Below, one piece after another: positions 42,118-51,439 of a stretch of 64,000 bases of DNA. The number at the start of each line of letters is the position of its first letter. Positions within the stretch are counted from its first letter, which is position 1. Under the pieces are notes generated by a model. The model worked only from the letters and a program-made list of their open reading frames with translations, was not told the origin of the DNA and made no database searches. A program made the position numbers and the translations under genes. The stretch is from contig CALUPO010000001.1 in the NCBI GenBank assembly GCA_944322675.1, forward strand, positions 62,001 through 126,000, written 5' to 3'. Source of the DNA: Candidatus Gastranaerophilales bacterium. Lineage in GTDB: Bacteria; Cyanobacteriota; Vampirovibrionia; Gastranaerophilales; Gastranaerophilaceae.

Positions 42118-42702
42118 ATGTTTCAAAAATACGAATTATATTTATTTGCATTAAGTCAAAAACTTTCCAGATTTTTTGAAAATCAGAAAGAGTACATTTG
42201 TTGCAAAGAAGGATGTGCTTATTGTTGTTGTGATGGAAATTATCCTTATACTTTTATTGAAGCAGAATATTTAAAATTCGGACTTGCAAGATTGACTCCA
42301 TTATTACAAAATAATATCCATCAAAAAATATTAAAAATTAAAAAAGACAAGCTTGATTGGAAGGGAAATGATGCTGATTTTATTTATGAATGTCCTTTTT
42401 TAATAGATAATAAATGCTCTGTTTACACATACCGTGGAATAATATGCAGGACATTTGGACTTGCTTATTTCGATAAAAATAATAAAACAAAAGTTCCTAA
42501 TTGTGTTTTTAAAGGATTAAATTATGCAAAAGTTTATGATCCACAAACTAAACTTATATCAACTGAATTATTTAAAAAAGAAGGTTATAAAAACGAACCT
42601 GTTGCTTATAATTTAAGTTTAAAATTTTTATATAACAATGAAATTACAGATTATATAGGAATTAACTTTGGAACTGTCAAGCCTATGATTGATTGGTTAT
42701 AA
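42118..42702 (+). CDS. CxxC-rich (YkgJ-like) metal-binding protein
   Basis: The 194-residue protein has a dense Cys motif, CCKEGCAYCCCDG (Cys28, 29, 33, 36, 37, 38), and a second set in ECPFLIDNKCSVYTYRGIIC. This is the YkgJ-type CxxCxxCC arrangement with extra cysteines. The function is unknown; metal or Fe-S binding is likely. It starts 47 bp after lepA with no visible ribosome binding site, and is convergent with the glycosyltransferase gene (6-bp overlap). Confidence 0.8.
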   Translation: MFQKYELYLFALSQKLSRFFENQKEYICCKEGCAYCCCDGNYPYTFIEAEYLKFGLARLTPLLQNNIHQKILKIKKDKLDWKGNDADFIYECPFLIDNKCSVYTYRGIICRTFGLAYFDKNNKTKVPNCVFKGLNYAKVYDPQTKLISTELFKKEGYKNEPVAYNLSLKFLYNNEITDYIGINFGTVKPMIDWL

Positions 42703-43707
42703 TTTTTGAATAATTTCATTAATATCAATATTTAAGCACTCTAAACTTTGACAGGTGACTTGACGTTTGTCCCATAAACAAGGACGACATAAAGTTGACT
42801 TTGAAGTTATTGGAATAAAATTTTTATTACCTTGTGGTATAAGTTTTTTTTCATCCGTTGGACCAAATATAGCTATTGTTTTCTTATTTAAGGCCACTGC
42901 AATATGCATTGGTGCAGAATCAGAACATACAATTGCATCACATGCCATTATAAGTTTTGCAAGTTCTTTTATATTTTTTGTTTTACCATACATATTTATA
43001 AAATTAGGGTTATCACCAGGCAAATTGTCAATAATTTGCTTTATTATCTTTTCATCGTCAGGTCCTCCGGCAAGATATACTTTTTTTCCAATGGTTAAAA
43101 GTTTTTGAATAATTTGAACCCACTTTTCATAACCAAAAATTTTAATTATACCTTTTTCAACGGATATTTTACTAACACCGGGATGTATAAGAACACTATT
43201 TTCAAATTTTTCTTTATTTGTAACATCAATATCAATTTTAGGTAGAGGAACTTTGTCAATTAATGTTAAATCATCAAGAAGATTATGATACATATTTGAA
43301 GCATACTGTTTTTTATTTAAATCAATAGCTTTTGTAAGCAAATATTGGCTAAATTTTCCATTTTTGTAGCCGTATCTTTTCTTTATCCCTGATAAAAATA
43401 AAAGAAAAGGTATAAGCTTGTTAGAGCCTGATGAAATAACCATATCAAAATTATTAAACCGCATAAACAAAAAAAGTTTAAAAAGTTCAATAAATTTATT
43501 TTTTCCTTTTATATTAAAAACTTTTACTTTATCGATTAATGATGTTAAATCAATTATTCCACGCCCCCTTGGCTCTAATATAAGGGTTATATTTGAATTA
43601 GGATATATTTTTTTCAAAGTATTTAATGTTGGTAAAAACAATATCTCATCACCCAACCCGCCAAAGTTTATGGTAAGTATTTTTTTTATATTTTGTCTTT
43701 GTTTCAT
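42697..43707 (-). CDS. Family 9 glycosyltransferase (heptosyltransferase-like)
   Basis: The 336-residue protein has the GT9 pattern: an N-terminal GGLGDEILFLPTLNTLKKIY followed by PNSNITLI, and a C-terminal donor-binding segment CDAIVCSDSAPMHIAVALNK, then IAIFGPTDE. It resembles RfaF/RfaC-type enzymes that add heptose to the LPS inner core, but donor and acceptor are not proven. With lpxI/lpxB it supports an LPS-bearing outer membrane. The ATG follows a promoter closely, so the transcript may be leaderless. Confidence 0.85.
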   Translation of the reverse strand: MKQRQNIKKILTINFGGLGDEILFLPTLNTLKKIYPNSNITLILEPRGRGIIDLTSLIDKVKVFNIKGKNKFIELFKLFLFMRFNNFDMVISSGSNKLIPFLLFLSGIKKRYGYKNGKFSQYLLTKAIDLNKKQYASNMYHNLLDDLTLIDKVPLPKIDIDVTNKEKFENSVLIHPGVSKISVEKGIIKIFGYEKWVQIIQKLLTIGKKVYLAGGPDDEKIIKQIIDNLPGDNPNFINMYGKTKNIKELAKLIMACDAIVCSDSAPMHIAVALNKKTIAIFGPTDEKKLIPQGNKNFIPITSKSTLCRPCLWDKRQVTCQSLECLNIDINEIIQKL

Positions 43708-43716
43708 AACTTATAT

Positions 43717-43745
43717 ATTTTAATATTGAAATATTTAAAAGTAAA
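43717..43745 (-). promoter_or_regulatory. Promoter next to the start of the glycosyltransferase gene
   Basis: On the minus strand TTTACT (43745-43740), 17 bases, TAAAAT (43722-43717), then 9 bases to the ATG at 43707. The predicted leader is 2-3 bases. Confidence 0.45.
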
Positions 43746-43806
43746 GAAAAAACTAGTGCTTGTGTTAAAATTAAATTCTTTAAGATTTTAAAATTTATAA
43801 AAAAAA

Positions 43807-44112
43807 CTAATAATCAAAATATCTATCAAAATCAACATCATCAAATGAACATAAAAGCATAAATATTTCATCATTTTCATCCATACGTTGAAAGTTATAA
43901 TTGTCAAATGTCCAATATTTAGGATTCAAACCTTTAACTTTAATTATTCCTTTATCGTAAAGAATTTTTAAACTTTTTTTAACACAATCAATATTCAAAT
44001 CAAGAATACGTGAAAGTTCAACAGCTGTTATACCATCAGGACTTGAACATTTTTGTTCTGTTAAAAACATCAATTCTAAACCAACTTTTTTTAAGTCATT
44101 CTCATCAATCAT
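43807..44112 (-). CDS. Small winged-helix regulator
   Basis: The start is set at ATG 44112 (MIDENDLKKVGLELMFLTEQ), because the upstream Met at 44145 lies inside the promoter. The 101-residue protein has a winged-helix DNA-binding pattern: GITAVELSRILDLNIDCVKK as the helix-turn-helix and LYDKGIIKVKGLNPKYW as the wing, then an acidic C-terminal tail (DENDEIFMLL ... DDVDFDRYFDY). It is divergent from the exported protein gene 44174-45124, with only 61 bp between them, so it may regulate it. Confidence 0.75.
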   Translation of the reverse strand: MIDENDLKKVGLELMFLTEQKCSSPDGITAVELSRILDLNIDCVKKSLKILYDKGIIKVKGLNPKYWTFDNYNFQRMDENDEIFMLLCSFDDVDFDRYFDY

Positions 44113-44122
44113 AACATATATT

Positions 44123-44167
44123 ATTATAACATTAAGTGTTAACATAAAACAATTTTTACCCTATAAT
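44123..44167. promoter_or_regulatory. Interlocked divergent promoters, both with almost no leader
   Basis: Minus strand: TTGTTT (44152-44147), 18 bases, TATAAT (44128-44123), 10 bases to the ATG at 44112. Plus strand: TTAACA (44139-44144), 17 bases, TATAAT (44162-44167), 6 bases to the ATG at 44174. The two promoters overlap, so the polymerases would compete. Confidence 0.55.
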
Positions 44168-44173
44168 TAGTGT

Positions 44174-45124
44174 ATGAAAAAGCGTTTATCATTGTTAATA
44201 TTAATTTTATTTTCATTATCTAATGTTGCAATATATGCTGATGTAATTATTGATGATTCAATTCATTCAGAAATAGAAAAAGAATATGAACTTGATAAAT
44301 TGCCACCCTTACCTCAAACGAGTAACAACAGTAGTATCAACAGCAACAGTAACAACAGCAATAACAATAGTAGCAATAAAAATAAAAACCCCATACAAAG
44401 TGTGCCTATAAAATATTCAAATAAAAAAACAAACACAACTAATAGTCAAAAAAAAGAAGAAATAAATGAAAAAAAAGAAACCCAACAAACACAATCATCA
44501 AAACCAAACAAAGTTATAACTTCGCAAATAGAAAATGATAACAATAAATCGATTAAGCTAAATAAAGGTAAAACATTTGATGTTAAATTATTAAACACAA
44601 TATCATCAAAAAGTAAAATTGGCACAAATATTTCTTTTTCTTCAGTAAAACCTCAAACATTTAAATATGTGACAATTCCTGTTGGAACAATGTTTTATGG
44701 AAAAATTACAAATGCTCATAGTGCTCAATTAACAGGCAATGGCGGTCTAATTGAAATAAAAGTTAATTCTTTTAAATATAAAAATAAAATATATTCAATT
44801 GATGCAAAAGTGACATTAGCAGATGATAAACATATATTCTTTAACAATATAAAGGGTAAAAGAATGTATTTAAAAAATATGTACAAAAAAACAAATTATG
44901 GACGAAAAACAGTTAAACGCACATTTAGATCATCCGTTCGCTTAACTAAAGATCCATATACTTTAATACTTTCACCTTTTCCAATATGTTTTGGTCTTGT
45001 TGCATATAGTGTGAATGCCGTTCTTTCACCTTTTCTTGCAATATTCACAAGAGGAAGTGACATCACAATACAAAAAAATGCAAGGTTTAAAATTAAAATG
45101 CTTGATGACGCTTATATATATTAA
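44174..45124 (+). CDS. Exported protein with Asn/Ser-rich linker and beta domain
   Basis: The 316-residue protein has a signal peptide (MKKRLSLLILILFSLSNVAI, ending near YAD), a low-complexity Asn/Ser linker (about 48-72), a Lys/Gln-rich stretch, and a C-terminal beta-rich domain (about 130-316) with VPVGTM-like and KITNAHSAQLTGNGGLIEIK segments. This domain resembles the split gene at 2312-3102, whose C-terminus has the same pattern. It may be a periplasmic or cell-envelope protein. Its promoter overlaps that of the winged-helix gene. Confidence 0.65.
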   Translation: MKKRLSLLILILFSLSNVAIYADVIIDDSIHSEIEKEYELDKLPPLPQTSNNSSINSNSNNSNNNSSNKNKNPIQSVPIKYSNKKTNTTNSQKKEEINEKKETQQTQSSKPNKVITSQIENDNNKSIKLNKGKTFDVKLLNTISSKSKIGTNISFSSVKPQTFKYVTIPVGTMFYGKITNAHSAQLTGNGGLIEIKVNSFKYKNKIYSIDAKVTLADDKHIFFNNIKGKRMYLKNMYKKTNYGRKTVKRTFRSSVRLTKDPYTLILSPFPICFGLVAYSVNAVLSPFLAIFTRGSDITIQKNARFKIKMLDDAYIY

Positions 45125-45131
45125 AATTAAA

Positions 45132-45185
45132 GGACTTATATATACAACTTTACACAAAGCTTAGTGTAAAGTTGTATATAAGTCC
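45132..45185. repeat. Short palindromic repeat (terminal-inverted-repeat family)
   Basis: GGACTTATATATACAACTTT... meets ...AAAGTTGTATATAAGTCC around ACACAAAGCTTAGTGT. It lies 7 bp after the stop of 44174-45124. It has no T-run of its own on the plus strand. Confidence 0.8.
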
Positions 45186-45317
45186 CATATAGTATTTTTA
45201 ATTTTAAAACAGAAACATACAAATACCGGAGAAGAAAAATTGGATGTAATCTATAAATATTAGTATTTAAAGATTTAAATTAATAAAAAAAATTAAAAAA
45301 TTCCCCGTTGTATTAAA

Positions 45318-45346
45318 TTGACAAAAATGATATATTTAGATATAAG
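45318..45346 (+). promoter_or_regulatory. Promoter of the GGDEF/HD-GYP gene
   Basis: TTGACA (45318-45323), 17 bases, TATAAG (45341-45346). The remaining gap between 45124 and 45449 is A/T-rich DNA plus the palindrome. Confidence 0.6.
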
Positions 45347-45448
45347 GGTAAATTGTAAAAAAATGTAAATTTTTTTTCAAAATAAGCAAGATTTTTTATT
45401 TATTAACTTTATATAATTAAAAAAATTTTAAAGAGGTATAAGCATAAA

Positions 45449-47323
45449 TTGTTCTCGAAATTCAATTCAAAAAATAAATACAATAATGAAAAATTAAACA
45501 AAGACAACAGGCTTAAAAATGAAAGTTCCAATCCGATAGGCTCTTCAATTGTTAATAAATTAAATAATCTAAACTTATCGGCAAATGCAAATAATAGGCT
45601 TTATGGAGGATATTATAGTGCTTCTAATAAGGTTGTCAAAAAAGTTGATTTAAACGAATTTATATCAATAGTTAACGAAATTTTTTCATCAAAAGATGAC
45701 GTCTCAGAAGTATTTTATTCCATACATAATTTATGCTCAAATTGTTTAAATACAAATTATACAGCTTTAGGATTGTTAAATTTACAGAAAAACTGTATAA
45801 ATCTAAAACTTATTGATAAGTTAGATAGTGTTTATTCAAGTCGATTATTAACAACAAATGATATAAATCCTATTATTAAAGCCTATTTAAGTAATGAAGT
45901 TATTGTTTGTGATGATTCCTCTTTTCTATCAGTTGTGCATTTGAAACAGGATAGTTGCTTTATTATTCCAGTTGTAGTTAAAAACGAAACAAAAGGTGTA
46001 ATTTTGTTCGGGACTCAAAATAAAAATATGCCCCTTCCCGAATTAAAGCTTATTTCAACTATGATTGGTTTATTTGTTCAAAACCGGAATCTTGAACAAA
46101 AAGTTATACAAAACGCCGATAACGACTCATTAACAGGATTATTTAATTATCGCAAGATTAGACAAATATGCATAAGTGAAGTTACAAAAATAGGAAGTAA
46201 AAACTGTCCCATATCATTAATTATGCTTGATATAAATAATATGATGTCAATAAATAAAGAGTTTGGCTGTCAAAAAGGTGATGAAATAATACAAATGGTT
46301 GCAAAAAGTCTTAAAGAACTTATTGGGATAAGTAAATATTATGCTTCCCGTTATATTTCTGACGATTTTTGTATTATAATGCCGGATACAGACGAAAATG
46401 AAGCTATTGAATTTGCCGGTCGCCTTAAATATTCACTTTCATGTCAAAATATTGATGATGTCGGGCCTTTAAAAGTATCCATTGGAGTTGTTACTGCAAA
46501 TGGCGAAAAAGACGAAAAACTAGACACTGAAAAATTATTTTCACTTGCAAGACAAGCTATGTATATATCAAAGAATAAAGCTTATGAAACAGGAGAATCA
46601 AGTATAATAACCTCCTCTCAATTTAAATTCTGGGATGATATTGCTTTAAAATCATATGCATCAGTTTTAACAAAAGAATATAGTTATATGGGTGCAAATT
46701 TTGAAGAAGAACTTGTTAATCAAATAAAAAATGAAGATGTTTTATCACAGGTGCATTTAATTGACCTGGTTACGCTTTTAGCTTCGGCTATTGATGCAAA
46801 AGATGAATATACCAAAGGACATTCTTTATCTGTTTCGCGTTATAGTGAAGCACTTGCAAGAGCTTTAAATTTGCCGGAAAAAGAAGTCGAACAAATTAAA
46901 CTTGGTGCTTTGCTTCATGATGTTGGAAAAATAGGAATACCTGAACATATATTAAAGAAAACAGACAAATTAACAGATGAAGAATGGAAAATTATGAAAG
47001 AACATCCGGTTATAGGTGCTGAAAAAGTATTAAAATCAAACTCTTCTCTTCACAAACTTATACCAATTGTGAAATATCATCATGAACATTACGACGGGTC
47101 TGGATATCCGGATAAATTAAAAGGTGAAAATATTCCTCTTGTGGCACGTATTGTTGCAGTTGCGGATGCTTATCATGCTTTAATTTCAGACAGGCCCTAC
47201 CGGAAAGGTTTAAGTATCGAAAAAGCATGCGAAATTCTTCGTATTGGCTCAAATATCCAATGGGATTCAAATTTGGTACGTAAGTTTATTGAGCTTGCTC
47301 CTTCTTTAGCTACCAAAATATAA
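45449..47323 (+). CDS. GAF-like, degenerate GGDEF and HD-GYP signalling protein
   Basis: The 624-residue protein (TTG start, AGAGG upstream) has a GAF-like region (about 70-215), a GGDEF-type domain beginning DNDSLTGLFNYRKIR near 227, where the active-site GGEEF is replaced by SDDF in RYISDDFCII, and an HD-GYP phosphodiesterase domain (about 440-610) with LLHDVGKIGIPEHIL, HHEHYDGSGYPDKLKG and DRPYRKG. The cyclase site looks dead, so net activity is probably c-di-GMP hydrolysis. c-di-GMP could tie to the pilus and flagellar genes here. Confidence 0.9.
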   Translation: MFSKFNSKNKYNNEKLNKDNRLKNESSNPIGSSIVNKLNNLNLSANANNRLYGGYYSASNKVVKKVDLNEFISIVNEIFSSKDDVSEVFYSIHNLCSNCLNTNYTALGLLNLQKNCINLKLIDKLDSVYSSRLLTTNDINPIIKAYLSNEVIVCDDSSFLSVVHLKQDSCFIIPVVVKNETKGVILFGTQNKNMPLPELKLISTMIGLFVQNRNLEQKVIQNADNDSLTGLFNYRKIRQICISEVTKIGSKNCPISLIMLDINNMMSINKEFGCQKGDEIIQMVAKSLKELIGISKYYASRYISDDFCIIMPDTDENEAIEFAGRLKYSLSCQNIDDVGPLKVSIGVVTANGEKDEKLDTEKLFSLARQAMYISKNKAYETGESSIITSSQFKFWDDIALKSYASVLTKEYSYMGANFEEELVNQIKNEDVLSQVHLIDLVTLLASAIDAKDEYTKGHSLSVSRYSEALARALNLPEKEVEQIKLGALLHDVGKIGIPEHILKKTDKLTDEEWKIMKEHPVIGAEKVLKSNSSLHKLIPIVKYHHEHYDGSGYPDKLKGENIPLVARIVAVADAYHALISDRPYRKGLSIEKACEILRIGSNIQWDSNLVRKFIELAPSLATKI

Positions 47324-47463
47324 TTTTATAATTGTTAATAAATACTTTACATAAATATTTTTTATTGTATTATAATTATATATTACTTATCATTAAATCC
47401 TCAACATGTTTTATGCAGATTTTTTATTTGTTGTAATACAGGTTGAAACTAAGGAGAAATTAA

Positions 47464-47733
47464 ATGGCTAACATTAAATCAGCAAAAAAAAGAATTTTAA
47501 TAGCACAACGTAATCATTTAAGAAACGTTGCTTTTAAATCTTCTATTAAAACAGCTGTTAAAAAGGTTATTAAACTTGCAAGTGAAAAGAATTCAGAAGC
47601 TTTAAAACTTGAATTATCCAATTTGTATAAATTATGTGATAAAGCTGTTTCAAAAGGTATTTTACATAAAAATACGGCAAGTCGTAAAAAATCTCGTGTC
47701 ACAAAAGCTGTTAATAAGCTTATTGCTGTTTAA
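47464..47733 (+). CDS. rpsT: 30S ribosomal protein S20
   Basis: The 89-residue, highly basic helical protein begins MANIKSAKKRILIAQRNHLR and ends KNTASRKKSRVTKAVNKLI, the S20 pattern. S20 binds 16S rRNA early in 30S assembly. AAGGAG precedes the ATG. It is monocistronic and followed by a strong terminator. Confidence 0.97.
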   Translation: MANIKSAKKRILIAQRNHLRNVAFKSSIKTAVKKVIKLASEKNSEALKLELSNLYKLCDKAVSKGILHKNTASRKKSRVTKAVNKLIAV

Positions 47734-47756
47734 TAAACTCATTATTAAGTTAATTT

Positions 47757-47789
47757 AAAAACGGGAATGTATATTACATTCCCGTTTTT
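47757..47789. terminator. Bidirectional terminator between rpsT and the usher gene
   Basis: Perfect 15-bp arms AAAAACGGGAATGTA and TACATTCCCGTTTTT with a 3-base loop; it reaches the stop codon of the usher gene. Confidence 0.92.
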
Positions 47790-50775
47790 ATAATTTATAG
47801 GTATATTCTAAATTTACATTGTCAATAATAACAAAGTCTTCATATTTACAGGGAATATCTACAATAAAGTTTTTTGTATTTTCATCTGGATGTATTTTTA
47901 GTAATTGAAGCAATTCATCAACAATTTTTACATGATATTTTCCAGGTGCCAGCCCTGAAAATGAAAATGTACCATCATCATTTAAATTTGTATAGTCAAT
48001 TTCTTTATTATTTGCATCAAAAATACTTACAACAAGATCATTAAATTTCAAATATTCACCAAACTCATTTTTTATTGTAACTGTACCTTCAATTTGCCCG
48101 GAAGAACTTATTAAACCAAACTCAACCGGTGTAACATTACCATTTTCAACTTTTACAAAACGAATTGGTTTTGTGTTTTTATGAATATTTAAAAAAGTAG
48201 GCAAATTGTCTTCACATAAACTTATATTATATATTCCTTCCTCAAGAGGTACAAGTTTTGTTGCTCCTTTTTTATCCGTATATACAGGCTCATACATATT
48301 TTCAAATTTAATAGGAATATTAGGTATATAAGGCTCAGTCTCATCTTTAAGACCATTCAAATTTAAATCAAGAAACACTTTTGCAACAACTTTTCCCTTA
48401 TTTAAATTATTCATACCTATTGGCTGAATTGACTTATCACCAAAACCATAAACTTCACCAAAATCCAAATTAATACTATGCCTCATATTTGATGGCAAAT
48501 ATATATTATTTATCATTATAAATGGTACTACACTATAATGATAGGCAAGGCTTATTGTCGAGCCCGATTTTAAACGTTTTGTCAATCCAACACCAAAATC
48601 AGTTCCTTTATTTGTGCCGCTATAGTGATATGCTGCATTTAAATTTAAACTTATATCTTTTATCATTGGTGTATTGTAGGAAATTTTAATTTGTTTATAG
48701 TCATTTGTAACATTATCTGATTTTGTGTTTACAATATTATGCGACAAAGTCACATTGCCAAATTTCTTTCCTAAAGGAAAACTTATATCGGTATAAATAT
48801 CTGAATATTTTGAAGAATAACTTATAAAATCAGCTTGATTATAATTATTTTTATAGTTATTTTGCCTTATACCTGTATTTACACTTACATTTTTAAATCT
48901 TTTTGAAAGAGATGCCTCAAACATACCCGTTTGTATTTCACCAATACCATTTGACCCTTCTTTATTTGTAAATTTTATATTTAAATTCGGCCATTTTTGA
49001 AAATTAGTTCTAAAATAAAGACTATAATCATCTACATACATTTTTCCACCATTAAAATAATCAGAAAAATTAGTTAAATATTTTGAATAATTCCCTTGAA
49101 ACATACATTTTTTTATCGTAGTTGAAAGGCTTATATTTCCTCCAAGCCTATCCCAATAAAATCCCCCATTTGACATATTACCTGCCACATAAAAATCTTT
49201 GGAAGAAGAAAATACCCCTCCCTTTATTTGTGTTGTTTTATTTGGATTATAAAACGATTCCCATTTCAAATAATATCCGGGTCCACTTGATAAATTTTCA
49301 ACTCGAGTTGTATTTTGACTTAAAGCTAAATATAATTTTGAATCAAGTTTTTTATTATGTTTTATATTTAAAACATTCATATATGTTATCCCTTCATAAT
49401 TGTTAGGGTTTCTAAAATTTGTAAAGTTTAAGTAATTTTTATTCCCAAAAATACTTTGTAAATAACCATTTTCCTTATTTTGTGATAGTATGCTATCGGC
49501 AATTAAAAAACTCTCATATTTTATTTTTTCATTAAGTGGTTTTTCATATTTAAATCCAGTAACAAATTTTTTTGCATTTGATTCATAGATATAATCATTC
49601 ATAGCAAATATACGGTTTTGATAACCTGAAATACCGGCTATCATATCCTTTTTTGAATTATAGTCTTTTTTATCATTTTCCTTTTCAAAGTCAACATTTA
49701 AAATTTCTTTTAGGTCACCATTTTCTTTAATTTCACTTAATTTTATATTTTTTACTTTATTATAATAATTAATACCCTTTAAAGTGTAATAGCCATTATA
49801 TGTGTCAATATTTTTAATAAATTCCCCATTATTTATTGAAACTTTAATAATTGAACCCTTTGATACCCGTCCTTCAAGTTTTTGAATATCATTCTTATTT
49901 TGCTTATCATCAATATCCTTTATTTGAAGTCCTAAAATATCATGTGACATAGAAAAACCATCAAATTCCCAACTTTGAGGTTTACCAATTGTATATTCAA
50001 AATTTTCAGTTTTATTTCGATATTGTGGAGTTATTCCCGAAAATCCAAATAAATTATCATTATAACTATTTGTTCCTACTTCAAGTGAATAATCACCTGT
50101 TTTTATTTTTCCATTTAAAGTTAAATTTAAATTGTTATTATAATTTAAATTTGTATTTCTATTATTTTGATAAATCTGTGCATAAGAATCCGAGAGCATA
50201 CTTTGTCGAACGGTTAATGAATCAAACGTCACCGCTTTTTGTTTTTGTGGTAAATAAATATCATCATATCCTTTAGCCTTTTTTTCACCTTTAACTAAAA
50301 AACCTTGAAATATAGGCTCACTTTTTTCGCAATCGGATGAAATAGAATTATTTTCTCTGGTTTTAATATAAGTAGTAAAATTCACAAAATCCGAAGTAAT
50401 TTTATAACCTAAAATATCATTAAGAGCTTTATCAATAACAAAATATTCATTTTTGACATCTGTAATTCCATTTTTAATATAAAAAACTTTATAATGTAAT
50501 GGTTTATTATTTTTATATAATTGATTATTAACTATTTTATAATCTTTAAAACTTATACTTTTTTGTGCATGATTTTGTGTGTATTCTACATCAAATAACT
50601 CCAGAATAACCTTAAGAGGCAAATAAATTTCATTATTGTGAGCAACAACTTCAATTTCATATTCATTTTCATCATCAACATTTAAAGATGAAATTATATT
50701 TTCATATGCAAAACAATAATTTATATTAAAAATAAAAATAAAACATACAAATATATGTATAAACAACTTAAACAT
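47788..50775 (-). CDS. Divergent outer membrane usher-like protein with C-terminal beta-sandwich repeats
   Basis: The 995-residue protein has a signal peptide, an N-terminal region (YLPLKVILELFDVEYTQ) of the kind ushers use to receive chaperone-subunit complexes, and a long middle (about 180-760) of alternating polar and hydrophobic strands with many Tyr/Asn/Gly turns, as in a beta barrel. From about 790 there are Ig-like or SdrD-B-like modules (GKVVAKVFLDLNLNGLKDET; GQIEGTVTIKNEFGEYL; GTFSFSGLAPGKYHVKI). It follows a chaperone-like and three pilin-like genes, which supports an usher. It overlaps the last subunit gene by 1 bp (TAATG). It is longer than typical 800-residue ushers. Confidence 0.65.
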   Translation of the reverse strand: MFKLFIHIFVCFIFIFNINYCFAYENIISSLNVDDENEYEIEVVAHNNEIYLPLKVILELFDVEYTQNHAQKSISFKDYKIVNNQLYKNNKPLHYKVFYIKNGITDVKNEYFVIDKALNDILGYKITSDFVNFTTYIKTRENNSISSDCEKSEPIFQGFLVKGEKKAKGYDDIYLPQKQKAVTFDSLTVRQSMLSDSYAQIYQNNRNTNLNYNNNLNLTLNGKIKTGDYSLEVGTNSYNDNLFGFSGITPQYRNKTENFEYTIGKPQSWEFDGFSMSHDILGLQIKDIDDKQNKNDIQKLEGRVSKGSIIKVSINNGEFIKNIDTYNGYYTLKGINYYNKVKNIKLSEIKENGDLKEILNVDFEKENDKKDYNSKKDMIAGISGYQNRIFAMNDYIYESNAKKFVTGFKYEKPLNEKIKYESFLIADSILSQNKENGYLQSIFGNKNYLNFTNFRNPNNYEGITYMNVLNIKHNKKLDSKLYLALSQNTTRVENLSSGPGYYLKWESFYNPNKTTQIKGGVFSSSKDFYVAGNMSNGGFYWDRLGGNISLSTTIKKCMFQGNYSKYLTNFSDYFNGGKMYVDDYSLYFRTNFQKWPNLNIKFTNKEGSNGIGEIQTGMFEASLSKRFKNVSVNTGIRQNNYKNNYNQADFISYSSKYSDIYTDISFPLGKKFGNVTLSHNIVNTKSDNVTNDYKQIKISYNTPMIKDISLNLNAAYHYSGTNKGTDFGVGLTKRLKSGSTISLAYHYSVVPFIMINNIYLPSNMRHSINLDFGEVYGFGDKSIQPIGMNNLNKGKVVAKVFLDLNLNGLKDETEPYIPNIPIKFENMYEPVYTDKKGATKLVPLEEGIYNISLCEDNLPTFLNIHKNTKPIRFVKVENGNVTPVEFGLISSSGQIEGTVTIKNEFGEYLKFNDLVVSIFDANNKEIDYTNLNDDGTFSFSGLAPGKYHVKIVDELLQLLKIHPDENTKNFIVDIPCKYEDFVIIDNVNLEYTYKL

Positions 50776-51404
50776 TAGGGTATATTATCCAGATAAACCA
50801 TAACTTCAAAAGTATTATCACCATCAAGTGCAGTTTGACTATCATAAGTTCCGGGTTTGGGTGTAGTTCCTATGTTAAGTGAAATATTAGTATTGCCATT
50901 TAGAATTGTACAGTTATAATATCCTTGATTTGATTCATCAAGTTGATATTCAAGCGTTCCTTGATTATCAATATTTAAAGTGCCTAAATATGCAATAGCT
51001 TCTTCATTAATTTGAGGTGTTGAATTTGGTGCTTTACAATCTGCAATTGAAGCTGCTGTCGGTGGATATGTATTGTTTGCAAGAACAACATAACAACTTG
51101 CATTTGACCCTATTGAACTTTGTTGTGAGGAAATTGCACTTATTGAGGTATTATTTGAATCATTTACAATTGCTTTTAATCTTATATTATTTAAATCTTC
51201 ATTTGACGAAACTAAAAAATTAATTGTCAAATTTGACCCCAAAGTCCCGTTATCAGGATTTATATTTGTACTATAATTACCTTGGATATCAACTGAAACT
51301 GTAGGTGTAACTTCAATTAAAAGATTATTTAAAGCAACAATATCCGCATATGCTTTATTTGATATAAAAAATAAAAATAACAATAAAAATTTTAAGAATT
51401 TCAA
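50775..51404 (-). CDS. Pilin-like subunit 3
   Basis: The 209-residue exported protein (signal peptide MKFLKFLLLFLFFISNKAYA) has a strand-rich body: IEVTPTVSVDIQGNYSTNIN, then DNGTLGSNLTINFLVSS, and a C-terminal GDNTFEVMVYLD strand. It resembles subunits 1 and 2 in order and in the motif G.L...L...F.I.S, but is more divergent. Its stop codon overlaps the start of the usher gene. It may be a minor subunit or assembly terminator. Confidence 0.6.
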   Translation of the reverse strand: MKFLKFLLLFLFFISNKAYADIVALNNLLIEVTPTVSVDIQGNYSTNINPDNGTLGSNLTINFLVSSNEDLNNIRLKAIVNDSNNTSISAISSQQSSIGSNASCYVVLANNTYPPTAASIADCKAPNSTPQINEEAIAYLGTLNIDNQGTLEYQLDESNQGYYNCTILNGNTNISLNIGTTPKPGTYDSQTALDGDNTFEVMVYLDNIP

Positions 51405-51439
51405 GATTTATCTCTCCATAAATAATAAATAAAATTAAA

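Noticed and set aside
44113-44145. N-terminal extension of the winged-helix protein (Met at 44145)
   Set aside because: It would include the promoter; the Met at 44112 gives the normal domain start.
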